A DNA stretch of 64,000 nt. Source: Amblyomma americanum. Lineage: Eukaryota > Arthropoda > Arachnida > Ixodida > Ixodidae. The stretch lies in assembly GCF_052857255.1 (NCBI RefSeq), contig NC_135505.1:51993507-52057506 (forward strand), written 5' to 3'. A program made the position numbers and the translations under genes. Shown here one piece after another: positions 21,661-33,000 of the stretch (its first letter is position 1; each line of letters begins with the position of its first letter). The notes beneath the pieces were generated by a model, which worked only from the letters and a program-made list of their open reading frames with translations, searched no databases and was not told where the DNA came from.

Positions 21661-23400
21661 GCCGGATCAAAAACAGATTAGGTTCGAGGTTCGAGCTGTG
21701 GCGTTAGGTCATCACGCTGCCGCCTTTTGATATTTTATTTAATTATGCAACCACAGGGTTACGATCTGCGTTATAACGCTGAGTCCCGAAACGCGAGAAG
21801 TCGAGCCTAAAGGACTACAGACATCTAATTTTAGTGCATGTTTTTTTAAATGATGCATTAGAATTTAAAATAGATGGATCACCGCATGGTTTTTGTCTGT
21901 TAAAGCTAAATATTGTATAGCTGAATTTCTTCACTTATTGTTTCGGTTTCACTTTCAACAACCGACCGATGCCAGTGACGTGTAGGTAACGTTTGGGTCG
22001 CGTGAGGCAACAAAATAAAAGCAATGTAACTGCTGATTCGTCATTTGTGGCAATTTTAGGTGTTGAAGCAGGCTGTTTTATGCCCTTTAGTCAGTTGGAA
22101 CTAAGTGCCAGTGTTTTTTTGCTGTTTTTTTTGCGTCACACGGCACAGCCATTTTTCCGTTCATAAAACCTCAACTGAAACTGCGTCAAGAAGAAATTTA
22201 ATTATAAATTATTTATCGGCCGTAGGCGAATACCTTAGTTTGCTCTGTGTACACCAGCGTGTACAGCATCGTTTGAAAGAAGAAAACATGCAAGTAAAAA
22301 TTTTGGGGTCTATATTCTTTTAACGTTCTAATGAAATGTCGTTGCTATGGATGCCGCCATTTTGAATTCTAACCGTGGTAGGAGCATAACTCGGAGGCTC
22401 GAAACGCGACCAGTAGAGATAACGGTAAAAAACTCTTAAGCAGCATAACTGACGGATAATGAGAGAAGTAGAAGCAGGCAGAAAGAGGGAGAGAGGGAAA
22501 GATGAACAGCAAGGCAGAAAGATTATCTAGGCAACGCCCAGTATGCTTCCCTGCCAGTCTCAAGGGTAGTAGAGGGACAAGTAGAAAGGGGAGAGGTGGT
22601 ATTAGTGGTAGTGGTTTTTTTATTAAAATAATAGTAAAAAGGAAGGAAAAGATTGTTGCTAGTCCCTGAATCTGCCATCGTACTGCAAGAACCTGTGCTG
22701 GGGCAGCGGAAATAAAGAATAGCAGGCAGAATGGAGAAATGAAATCAAAGAGGTGAGGGGACAGGAAGAGAGGATAGACAGAAAGGAATGGGAAATCACT
22801 GAAACAGGAAAAAATAAAAAGTATTCGAAGTGATTACGACTGTCCAGCCTACTAAATTACATTTGGAGGGAGGGTTTGAAACGGTGCAGCACTGTAATTA
22901 CCGGCGTTACACCCGCTCGTTTCTATACAAAGCCTTAGATGATCGCTCACTAGTGCTAATCATTTCTGCTAGCATCCGTGAACTGGAACAGAAAGAGATT
23001 TGCACAGGCCGTATAACTTAACTACAAAGAAGAAGTGCGCAAGGAGGCTTCTGTCGTTACCGCATTTCGAAGCAGTGTTAGAGACAAGCACGTGAAACTT
23101 TTCTGATATAGGCAACTGAACTAGAATTGTTATACCCAATATACGCTGGCATTACCTGTTTAACGTACTTTGATTCGCCTGCATCCGCTTAGATTGTTAC
23201 ATTTTTTCGACAGAGTTATTTCTAGACTTTATTGTGTAAAACTGTTTTCGACGTCACAGCAAAGAAAACTTTTTCAACCAAGTTGTGTGCTGCATGTAGT
23301 CGTTGAACTGGCTGCACTGAGTTGCACCTGCCGGAGTTTGGCGAACATCTTTTAGAGACAAGTATCCAGAATATCCCACGTCTAAAGGTGTAGCAGGTCC
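21661..23400. other. anonymous sequence, purine-rich patches
   Basis: Two purine-rich stretches (about 22440-22520 and 22720-22810) and no recognised gene. Hydrophobic minus-strand ORFs here derive from the purine runs. Confidence 0.4.
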
Positions 23401-23404
23401 TCAG

Positions 23405-23472
23405 CAGAGCCATGTAAATGGTGCCTGCCAGTCCAGTTCCGATTTCGCACTACACCAGCGGCAATGGAAACA
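23405..23472 (-). pseudogene. SLC5-like sodium:solute symporter, short exon with TM4 region
   Basis: On the minus strand an excellent acceptor (TTTTCTTCGTTTTTCAG) is followed by VSIAAGVV and, after a one-base shift, IGTGLAGTIYMAL. SLC5 proteins read similarly in the helix just before GGLxGVVWxD. The block ends at GCTCTG|CTGAGG, where a donor would be GTGAGG, so the invariant G of the donor appears changed to C. The next block in protein order (GDLRGVVWAD) starts at 20932 in the matching phase. Shift and lost donor together argue for a pseudogene. Confidence 0.5.
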
Positions 23473-23474
23473 CT

Positions 23475-25395
23475 GAAAAACGAAGAAAACTTCAAGGACA
23501 ATAAAGAGACATTACATTTCGCAAAAATACAATTGTTATTGCCGTCTCTCTAATCATCGAGGCTTTCCAAGCACCCTTAATCAGCTAAAATAAAAAAAAA
23601 CATATTATGAAGACTTGCATCAAACATGTGCTAATATGAAAGGAGGTCGCACTCACAAAATACTGTCGTTTCTCTATTTCTGGCAACAAACGGGGGTTCG
23701 GATAGAGGATGCGTATTATATATTAGCTGTAAATAAGCGCAGCTGCCAGAATTAGGCTTCGCGCATACAGAATGCGTGTTCTTGCTTCGTTTCCGTTCCT
23801 CGTATGTATGAGAGTTAGAGATAATGAGGCGTGTATTCCCTGCACACTAATCAAAATTACTATCTAGTCATGATTTAGGCGGAATTTTTAAGCGCACCAA
23901 ACTATTTTCTCGCCAGTGGGACACAATGAATCCTGCGAATCACGTTTCATTAATAGTTCAATAAAGGCGGGCCAAAACGTGGAGAGTCACAAGAAAAAAA
24001 ATGCAAAACATGTTTTGCTAAAAAGGAATTTATTTTTTCAACCCCTTACGTGATTGGCCTGAGTGACCACGTCGAAAAAGATTTTTTCCGCACTCCTGAA
24101 TCTCGTCAACGTTCACTGCTGGCATATGATTTTGTTGTGTAAGCAATACTACGCCAGCCAGCAAGACATGTCGGCTCGTAGCGCACTTGAGCCGTATGTC
24201 GTATGCCGTGGCCGACGAACGGCCTTGAGCCGCCGTTCCCCAGCAACGCCGCAGCCGGGCTCCAACAGATGGCGCCGCCGTCGACGCCGCTGCCGTCGCC
24301 GCTCGCTCCACCAGATGTGCTCTGCAGGGGTAAAGGGAGACGATGTGTCGCCTCGTGGTGGGTATATATATATATATATGTATATATATACGCTTCGCCT
24401 CAATGTATTGCAGTCGTTATGGAGAGCGCGAAAGACACGCAACGACGACAGAACGAAGCGAGGAAGAGACAAGAACGTGCCGCACAACTCGAGAAGCATC
24501 GTAACGAAGATGCGGATAGAAGTCGTACCACGTCCCACAGTGACTCTTCAACTGCGGAAGACAACGGATTGAGTACTCGAGACTGTCGGAATGAGACTCT
24601 GCGTAGACGACGTGCCAGAAAACGAAGTTTCGCAATTCAACTAGGGTCAACCAGAGCTTAACCAGAGCGTATTTGTTTCTTAATTTGTGCAATTTTTTCG
24701 CTGCTGTTCCAGTCACGTTCCGCCAAACACAGTCTCAGAATCGCCGTCAAATCTGCGCCAGAATAAATGACTTCTGATGTCGAAATCAACTCTCGAATAT
24801 TAATAAGAAGAGGAACAATTCGGAATTCAAAGTAGGATTTGAACCAAGGCTGGCTCAGCTGGCGTTGCTTCCTTTTCGCACGCCTCACACCATTCGGGAA
24901 TTTTCGCAGCAGCCCAGGCTGCACACTATTGCCGGTGTATATGTTTTTTTTTATTCTGTAAACACTGCGGTTTAGCTCCAGACCACTTCCCGCTTGAAGA
25001 ATTTGGTTGGGCGCATTTTTCGAAAGCTGGCGTTTCGACTGGTGCCGGTGCCTTCTCAGATAATGCGCGGATTGCTTCACTGGACACGCCGCCTTATCTA
25101 AACCAGCGCCACATGCGGGCTGCAAGTGAGCGCTCTTTCAATCTCCGCGCGACACGCGTTGTTAACACCGGCGCAAACCTATCAAAAGCTGCACCATTGA
25201 TAACGGAAGCACTTTGGGGCTAGTATCATCATCGGCACCCATATAAGTTTACAAATGTCAACACAGTGTACGTAGCATAGGCGGTCCAATTGATACCTAC
25301 TAAGGAGCGAGTCAATGAAAAAGTGGATTAGTGAGAAGTGTTATGTTCTAACAGCTCAGAGTGTCACATATAATAGAGAGTCTAAACTAAAATTA
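23475..25395. other. anonymous sequence with GC-rich island and TA microsatellite
   Basis: A GCC/GTC-rich patch (24200-24320) and a (TA)n run (24362-24390) sit together. ORFs at 24063-24661 and 25125-24658 cross them without recognisable domains. One plus-strand frame is rich in Arg/Lys/Glu (RRQNEARKRQERAAQ), which is not diagnostic. Confidence 0.4.
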
Positions 25396-25399
25396 TGAA

Positions 25400-26132
25400 G
25401 GAAAGAGGTTTGAAGAAGACGAAGAGGTTGGCAATAAGGGTGACGTGGATAGCGGAGGCTCCGGCGGCTCAGGGACGCTTCTGCTGAAAGGGAGCGACGC
25501 CGGCTACTGCTCCGGTAAGCTGGCGTTCTACGGCTTCGAATCGTAGGCTTCCTGCCGTTCCTGAGCCCGTTCCTGGAAGTTAACTGAGAACGCTAACACC
25601 TGCTATGGCCAAGGGTGTTTCCAGCGCTGTTTCCAACCATCCGGGTGGTACCCCCAACGCCAACAACACCGTCATCAGCTCCACAGGTGCTTGGACCGGG
25701 AGCTTGTACGACGCAACCAGCGACGCCGCCAGCGACGCCAGCCGCAGGAAGTCGAATGCCATCTCGACGCCGGCTACTGGACCCATACAACGCCGCAGCC
25801 ACAGCCGCATCGAACCAACCGCGAGCATGAACGCCGACCGCTAATAGTAGAACGCTTGTAGTAGCCGCTGGCAGCCGTGTTCCCGGGTCGGGCGTATTTG
25901 TAGTCTTTGTGTTTTGTGCTAGTTTGTTAGTTTTACGTGCAAGTGTGGGTGTCACGTAGGGTATATCAAATGTGCGTCTGTGTGGGTACACCTGTCGCCT
26001 AGTACATTCTTTTGGTACGAGTGTGCTTCGGGGAGATCCGTGACAAAGTTTAGTGGCGAGTCTGCCGGGATTCATTTCCTTTATTCTTTTTGCTTTGTCT
26101 ACGATATTTCCAAACTCTCGAAAGCACAAATG
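25400..26132 (+). other. probable LTR/leader of gypsy-like element D1
   Basis: GC-rich sequence immediately upstream of the gag ATG. TGGCGAGTCTGCCGGGA at 26054-26070 resembles a primer-binding site in position and character. No second LTR was found, so the LTR edges cannot be set. Confidence 0.35.
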
Positions 26133-27300
26133 ATGGACTTGGCAAAAACATTAGAACTGGCGCTCAAGCTGGTATTAAGCAAGAGAGCGGCGATGCGCCT
26201 CTAAGAGGAGGAAGCATAGAGGCAGAAAGAGGAGGCATATAGGCAGAGAGAGGAAAGTGCGCAAGCACGCGCAGACGCTCGCGAAGCATAAGAGTGGGAG
26301 GCAAAAGAACTCGCGAGGCAGTAGAGCAAGAAGAGGAAAGAGTTCGCGAGGCAGAAGAGAGAAAAGAGAAAAGCTCGCGAAGCAGAAGAAATATGAGAAA
26401 AGGAGGATAGAACAGGATAAGGAGTTAATTTTGTGGAAACAGACGCATGTCGCGGGAGGATATGAGGAGATCACGGACAATGATCAGCATTACTTAGAGG
26501 GTGCAGAATCTCCTAGAGCGGCCAGAGTTTGCCCAAGAAAGCAGATGTCTCCTTTCGATGACAAAAGAGATGATCTGGACGCATATCTGCAATGATTCGA
26601 GCGGAGAGCTTTGCGGTAAGGCTGGGAGCACAGTGATTGGGCCTCCACATTGAGCATGTTTATTAGTCGGAGAAGTGCCGCATGTATTTGGAAGGTTGCC
26701 TGCTGCTGATTTCATGGACTACGAGAAAGTCAAAAAGGCATTCCTCCAAAGATTCAGGCTTACGGCAGAGGGTTTTCGTGAGAGATTTCGCACCTCGAAA
26801 TCTGAGGATCATTAAACCGCTAACCAGTACACCAATTATTTTGATAGGCGGCTTGATATGTCAAACACAGAAAAGAGTTTTTAACTGTTGCGTGACAAGC
26901 TCGTCACAGAGCAATTCTTAGCGTGTTGCAGCTCAAAGCTAGCGCTGTTCCAGAAATAATGTTGTGTTCACAAGAAGAGTTTGCTGACACTGAAGACCAA
27001 TTTATCGAGGCTTAAGAGCTGAGAAATATGAGTAAAGCAAGGCAGGAAACACAAAAGGTCAGAGACAGATGTGATAAAACCAGGAGCACATGGTGGTGCA
27101 TCCAAGGCGCCAGTAAGGTGCTTTCTCTGCAGCAAGGTGGGATAATGTGCAGTGGACTGTCGAACTTGTAGCGTTGCCCAAAAGACACAGCTGGTGTGTA
27201 AAGGTTGTAAGAGGAGGGGTCATACTCTGGATGAGTGCAGATACAGAACGCAGGACCGAGCTGCATGTGTTGGCCACTCTGGCAGAACTTGTCACACCTC
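26133..27300 (+). pseudogene. gag of Ty3/gypsy-like element D1
   Basis: Starts MDLAKTLELALKL, then a long charged, probably coiled-coil region (26200-26420; EKRRIEQDKELILWK). A capsid-like part follows with FDDKRDDLDAYLQ, and then GFRER- and LRDKLVTEQFLA-like segments split over frames, resembling SCAN-like gag of this lineage. Two zinc knuckles come next: CFLCSKVG.CAVDC (about 27115-27160, broken by a stop) and CKGCKRRGHTLDEC (about 27199-27240, intact). Many stops and shifts. The gag would package the element RNA. Confidence 0.65.
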
Positions 27301-28195
27301 CTTAAGTTCCAGAGCTAAAAGGAGAGCAAACACCGCTGGGAAATGAGGCGGTGAGTGGAACACCCAAGTCGAACGCAGCAATGCCGTTGGTGGTTGGACA
27401 AATAGGGGACCGTCCTACACATGTTCCTAGAGAACGCGGAGCCAACACAGCTTTGATTCGGATAAGCCTGGTGAGGAACGAGAATCTTATGGGGGAAGCG
27501 TCGGCCGTCCCTCTTGTAGATAGCACAGTAAGGTATCTTCCAGAAGCCAGGATTATAGTGTCCACGCCATATTATACTGCGCAGGTAGTGGCAAAATGCA
27601 TTGAGCAACCCATTTGCGATCTCATCTTGGAAAACATCAAGGGTGCAAGAAGTGTGGAGGACCCCGATCCCGTGTGAAGGATGATCGACGATGAACACCA
27701 CCCAAAAGAAGAAAAGCCCTCGACAGCTCACGCGCATGATGGGGCAGTAAGTTTCTCATCGGCCGTGGAGACAAGGGCTCAAGCGACAGCCCGAGCAGCG
27801 CAGCGTCCGCTCTCTCCTCTCGTTACGATGTGCCTGAGGGCAACACCGGGCGAAATTGCAACTAGGCAAAGAGAAGACCCGAATTTGGAGGCCTGCTTCG
27901 AAAGAGTCGGGAAAAAGTGAAAAGGAAGAAGAGTCGTACGTCATTCGGATATCAATTGGTAAATTGTCTTCTGCACAGAGAATGCATATTTAGCTCAGGA
28001 AGGCGGGCCCAACAGCTGCTGTTAACGAGAGATATGCGAGAGACAGTGCTACGCTTAGGACATGACGCCATTATGGCAGGACTCCACGGTGTTCAAAAAA
28101 CGTTGTGAGGATCACCGAGGAGTTCTTCTGGCCAGGTGTCCAGAGTGACGTTTAACGCTTTGTTCGCTCATGCGACGTGTGCCAGCGCACACTTC
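27301..28195 (+). pseudogene. protease-to-integrase region of element D1 (no RT between)
   Basis: Plus-strand 27351-27677 reads ANTALIRISLVRNENLMGE, PLVDSTVRYLPEARIIV and STPYYTAQVVAKCIEQPICD, the linker after the protease in this lineage. Then 27760-27920 gives TPGEIATRQREDPNLEACFE. From about 27960 the integrase zinc domain appears: VLRLGHDAIMAGLHGVQKTL, then a stop, ITEEFFWPGVQSDV and RSCDVCQRT. No RT or RNase H motif lies between protease linker and integrase. The element is cut off right after the HHCC domain at about 28195. Confidence 0.65.
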
Positions 28196-28259
28196 TTTTT
28201 AACGCTTGCTATTTAACCCTTGCTTTTTAACGAGTGCTTTTTAACGCTTGCACTTCTAA
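28193..28259. repeat. short tandem repeat, about 15-bp unit
   Basis: Four imperfect copies of TTTTTAACGCTTGC at the exact point where the integrase sequence ends. Confidence 0.75.
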
Positions 28260-28970
28260 GATCTCTGCGTCAATAACTGCACAACCATTTGAAGAGAGCC
28301 AAGGTTACGTGCACAGCCTTGAGAAAACAGAAAGGCAACCATACGAGACTGAGGAAGAAAAGAAAAAGTTTTCTCTGTAAATGGTCTTCGGACGTACTGC
28401 TGTTTGTTGCCTTAACATTCCCTCACTTTCAACACTCTCAAGTGCCATTTATGCTTAGGTACAGCACGACAAGAAATTATTCGTAAATAGCTGCTCGCTG
28501 CACACATTTACTCCAAGTGATGTCAATAGCAGAAGCCACATTTTTAGGGTGAACATGGCAACACACATGAAGGCGCTTGGCTCTAAATGCATGATAAGCC
28601 AGCATCATTGCAACAAATTTTTACGCAATAAACAGTGACACGTGGCTGTTTCGGCACCTCAGTGAGAAGAGCTCAGCAATTTCAGAATTCAATTTTCAGC
28701 TGCCAAGCCACTGCACAAGGATGAAATCAAATAACTAAAATCGGCGGCGACAAGAGATACACGTGAGCTGCAGTTTTTGATGGAATTGCACGCCTTGAAT
28801 AATGCCAGAATTCTCCACCATGCGGTCTAGCGGGAAAAATGTTTATCTCGAAAGGCCAAAACTGACATGCACACAAAAATCGCCACGCACTTAACGATAC
28901 CATCAAGGTGTACATACTGTGAACACTATTGGAATTCATATCTGTAGAATGTCTTGCTCCTGTGCAGAAA
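28260..28970. other. anonymous AT-rich sequence
   Basis: No recognised feature. Confidence 0.4.
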
Positions 28971-28976
28971 ATGATT

Positions 28977-29146
28977 GAGGTAGCCAGGCAAACAGCCAGG
29001 CAGCCAGGCAAGCAGCGATGGAAACAGCCAGGCAGGCAGTCTGCCAGCGAGCTAGGCAGGCAGGCAGCGAGCCATGTCGGCACGCAGGCAGCCAGACAGC
29101 CATCCATGCAGCCAGACATTCAACCAGGCAGTGAGGCAGGCAGAAG
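28977..29146. repeat. imperfect minisatellite, (CAGGCAGC)-like
   Basis: About 170 bp of degenerate AGGCAGCC/AGGCAAGC units. The long ORFs on both strands (Gln/Arg-rich plus, Cys/Leu-rich minus) arise from it. Confidence 0.85.
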
Positions 29147-29149
29147 AAC

Positions 29150-30650
29150 CTTACTTTACACAGGATTAAGCAGCATGTGGGCCTCTGGGTCCTCGCACAA
29201 CTCCACTGCCCTCAAATGTTTGATTCAAACGTCCACAACATCGGCGGCCCGGTGGGTGGTGATTGTCTGCCTGGCCGGGTCCTCCGAGCACATCAGGTTG
29301 TGCCAGTCCTCCCAGGCCTTTAGATGCTCAGGCCGCACGGGGGAGGGTTCTCTGGGCTAACCAGGAGGGACCTCTGTATGAACGCAAATATTGTGCGTGG
29401 AAGCGATCTGTTTCGGATCACTTCGAGGCTAGAATATCGACCACAACAAATTTTTCGAATTTCCAGCTTTATAGACAGTGATCGTTGTACTCCTCATTAA
29501 GTCAAATTTAGTGTAGACCAAAGTTTGCGCCGAAAAACGAGAACAAGCGCCGACAGACAAAGACGAGCGTTTGTTCCGTAAAAACGCACTGCTCTTCACT
29601 TGATGGACCCAATTTTTCACTCTCAGACATAAGTCTCCACCGTCATCAGGGAGGCAAGCATACCACCTTAGAGCCAAAAAAAGCATTGCATGATTATTCA
29701 TCCGGCCATTCCAAAGCCATACCGAACGGGATAGTCACTTCCTGTCTTAAGGCTGCCTTCCTCATTTTTTTTCCAACATACAATCAATGAAAGCCTTGCG
29801 TGTCAATTGAAGAGCCTAAAAAGGAGTGGGTACCTTACGAGAGGCAGAGTACGAGAGGCCACAAAGGGATAAGTTCCCGAACCCAACGATCCAACCCAGC
29901 CTACAGTCAGCATGCCCGCTCAGTGCACCGACAAAAGTTCGAAGCTGACAACAGCAGGTCTGATCCAATTATATACCACACGTGCAATACAGCAGCATAG
30001 TACTAAGGTGGATTAATTTATTTTTATATATTTTGTTCCATGCCTATGTATGCATAATAGGTTGACTCATGGGCGCACGTTGGCTTCGGCAGTGTGGTAA
30101 CAAGGGTGAAAGGCCAGATTTTATTTAAAGTTGTCTGTTGGTGCTATAACCCTTTTGATTGTTTTTTGCGAAAGGTAGCGAAATATAGCGAAATCCTGTA
30201 GCAAGTCTGAACATAGCTACAAAGAAACGTGTGGGTAGGGAGGATATGGCAGGGGGAATGACAACAAACCTGCATACTCTGTGTGATATGTAACGTTTTA
30301 GGAAGTTTACGCTTTTCAGGCATGGTATAGTCTTTTCATCGACATTATAAACAACAGTTCTGTTGAGAAAATAAAAGCTCATGGCTTGAGGTATGCCTTC
30401 TTCACGCGACACTGCTGTGTGGTAGCTCCAGGTAAATGGCTCTGAGTTTTTGGAAGAGGCCTCGAACGCCCGCTTTTGTCACGGCCGCATGTGGAGTATA
30501 GGTGTGCCAGACAGACGACTACCACTGTGTCCGCACAATCGTAAACATACGTTAGAGAAAAAAGCCTGCGCTAAAATTGCATTTCGAACAAATAGTAATA
30601 ATTTCATACTAATTTTGCATTTTTTGCTCCTTTGCCTAAATGGCAATACG
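29150..30650. other. mostly anonymous; possible LINE 3' end near 29.2-29.35 kb
   Basis: Minus-strand 29350-29225 reads EHLKAWEDWHNLMCSEDPAR and TITTHRAADVVDV, resembling the C-terminus of I- or CR1-type LINE proteins. This is weak. A 95-codon minus ORF at 30412-30125 is unrecognised. Confidence 0.3.
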
Positions 30651-30654
30651 AATG

Positions 30655-30915
30655 CTATGTAATATATATTTGGAGTAATAATTTGAACATGCATTCTTAA
30701 AATAGCATCAGAAATACATTTTCTGTCTGCTTAGTATAATATATATACATTTAAAATAGACTACAAATATACAATATATACTTTATATTACATTGAAATA
30801 CACTGAAGTATAGAATTAAAACATTAAATCATAATGAAATATATATTTTATACATTACATTACTCTGAAAACAAACTAAAATATACAATAATATATTAAA
30901 AATATTAACTTAGGA
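30655..30915. repeat. AT-rich low-complexity block
   Basis: Very AT-rich with recurring AATATATA, ACATTA and TGAAATA words but no exact period. Confidence 0.7.
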
Positions 30916-31565
30916 AAGGCTTCAAAAATATGCACTAGTCGGATTCACCGGATAATACTGTTCAAAGTTCTCAACAGCAGGAGTGCTGACTGAGCTGGCT
31001 ATAAGCATCTGGAGTGACACAATCGCAGAGAAAACGTGTTGTCATCAAGAGGTCTATAACAATGGAAGGTCGCGTGACGGGGCCTGAACGGGATTGACGT
31101 TGCCACACAAAGATATGCCAACGTAAAGTGACGTCAGCAAGCAGGGGCTGCTCTCAAAAGCGTGATACTTTGCTTTGCTTATATATACCCCCCCGAGATG
31201 AGGCAAATTATCTTGCCCGGTGAGGCGCAGGGTGCGCAAACCCTGTGGACTCCCAAATTGCCGCCCAAGCGTCGGAGTGGTCGCGTTCGCATCTGCGGTC
31301 TATCTAGAAACGCATTGCTAGTCGTAACTTGCGTCAGGCATCAGTCAGGAGTCAAACTTTCAAACAACAAATACATGGGCGTCTAAGAGAGGCGGTCGGC
31401 TTTGCCAGTTGGGGTGCTTTTCGCTTGCATGTTCGGCCTCGGAGTTGTGCATGGTGCCGTTGTCTGTATATTGGTATCACCCTGTCCACACGTAAATTGA
31501 ATAAGTGGTAATTGCCTTCCTGCTATAATTTACCATAAGCGAAGGGAGGAGAAAAGAGGGAGAGT
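30916..31565. other. anonymous sequence
   Basis: Short ORFs only, no recognised feature. Confidence 0.4.
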
Positions 31566-31569
31566 TCTC

Positions 31570-31840
31570 ACTGTGCCTAGAAACCTGATTTCGAGCACTA
31601 AGTTGTTCCACGGCAGCTTGAAATCTGATGCAAATATGCATACGCGGACTGCCCATTTTTTGGAATTGAAGTATACTTTTCACGCATTTATTTCGTATTT
31701 ACGAAAGCACATATGAAATGCATTGCCAACTTGTCATTGCCCGAAACGAGATTTTCAGCACTAAGCGTGCAACGGCAGCTTGAAGTGTGCTGCAAGTATG
31801 TTTACGCGGACAGCTCACTTTTTAGAATAATGCGAAGTTT
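31570..31840. repeat. tandem duplication, about 162-bp period
   Basis: CACTAAG..(C)ACGGCAGCTTGAA, GCAA(A/G)TATG and ACGCGGAC..C recur 162 bp apart (for example CGGCAGCTTGAA at 31611 and 31773). The copies are roughly 75-80% alike by eye. Confidence 0.75.
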
Positions 31841-31934
31841 TTAAGAATTCTCGGAACTTGTCGAAAGAGTTCCCGCGGTAAAAAGACAAGTTCAGATAAC
31901 TCTTTATTGCGTCTTTAAAGACAAGGCGCGAATG

Positions 31935-33000
31935 AAATAGACCAGCTGGTAATTCTATACATGCACAGGCATCACCACTTGGAACCTGCTCATAAGGAAG
32001 GATAGTCGGGGCACTTGGGAATAACGAAAACGAAATGCAGGCTAATGGGACAGTACTACTGGCCCGTTTGTGTCAAGGACGTTGAGGACTTTGTTCGTTC
32101 AGTTGACGCGTGTCAAAGGACGGCACGACGAAACGAGCGACGAAAAGCGCCCCTTGTCCTCGTGTCAATAATTACACACCCATTCAGAGGGCTTGTGATA
32201 GATGTCGTAGGTCCACTACCTACCACTAAGACTGGTTATAGGTATCTATTAACGATGGTCTGCCCTTCTAGCAAATTTTCCGAGGCCGCAGCCATAAAAG
32301 ACCAGAACTCTGTCGAGGTAGCACACAGTCTTCTCACAATTTTCTCTAGGATCCGGTTGCCAACTGATATTCAATCTGACCTGGGTAGCGTTTTTATCAG
32401 TTCTTTAACAAGCATCGTTTTCAAAGGTGATAAATTAAAATTTTGCACAGTTCAGTAAACCAGCCACAAAGTAATAGCGTGGGGAGAACGCATCCGGTCA
32501 TGAAACGTATCCTCAGGGCCTTATGCCACGAGCTGAAAAAAGATTGGGACTTGGCTTTACCGGCTATGTTTTTCGCTGTGCGAATCATCGCTCACGAGTC
32601 CACGGTTTTTACGCCCGCGGAATTGGTTTATGGGAAAAACCTTCGTTCGGCTTTGTGACTGCTGCGTGAGTGCTGGGAAGGGAAAGCCGAGTACCCCATA
32701 ATAACTGAGCTTGTACACTCACAATTGAACCGCCTCAACAAATCTCGAGAGCTTTTAGAAGCAAATCTAGAGAAAGGTCGCGCTCGGGGCAAGATTTACT
32801 GGGACAAAAACTGTCGCTTTCGAGTATACATGGAAGGAGACAAAGTGCTACTCTTACGGTCTGCTAGGGCTAATAAATTACAAGTGCAGCGGGAGGGGCC
32901 AGAACGATCTAGCAGAAACCATCTGAGACAAGCTATGTCGTAAAACTTCCTGGCCTTCGCAAAGAGTTTCGTATATATCAATGCAACTTAGTGAAGCCGT
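31935..33000 (+). pseudogene. integrase of Ty3/gypsy-like element D2
   Basis: From about 31955 the zinc domain reads HRHHHLEPAH, GHLGITKTK, YYWPVCVKDVEDFVRSVDAC and QRT. The catalytic core follows: FRGLVIDVVGPLPTTKTGYR (first Asp), DIQSDLGSVFISS (second Asp) and, after a stop at 32458, a damaged Glu region (PQSNSVGRTHPVM where TNG..ER would be expected). MFFAVRIIAHESTVFTPAEL and YGKNLRS are conserved. The C-terminal module DKVLLLRSARANKLQVQREG ends the domain, and a broken tail (VKPYAEKAQ) leads directly into RT. Confidence 0.78.

Noticed and set aside
24063..24661. Three overlapping ORFs of 129-169 codons
   Set aside because: They cross a GCC/GTC-rich patch and a TA microsatellite (Tyr-Ile runs), with no recognisable domain.
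25593..26129. Overlapping ORFs of 70-178 codons on both strands
   Set aside because: GC-rich leader of element D1. Strands and frames are equally open and no domain is visible.
28960..29150. CRISPR-like array
   Set aside because: Units are short, degenerate and contiguous, without spacers. It is a minisatellite in a eukaryotic context.
28727..29360. Cys/Leu-rich 130-codon and Gln/Arg-rich 143-codon ORFs
   Set aside because: Both derive from the CAGGCAGC-like minisatellite.
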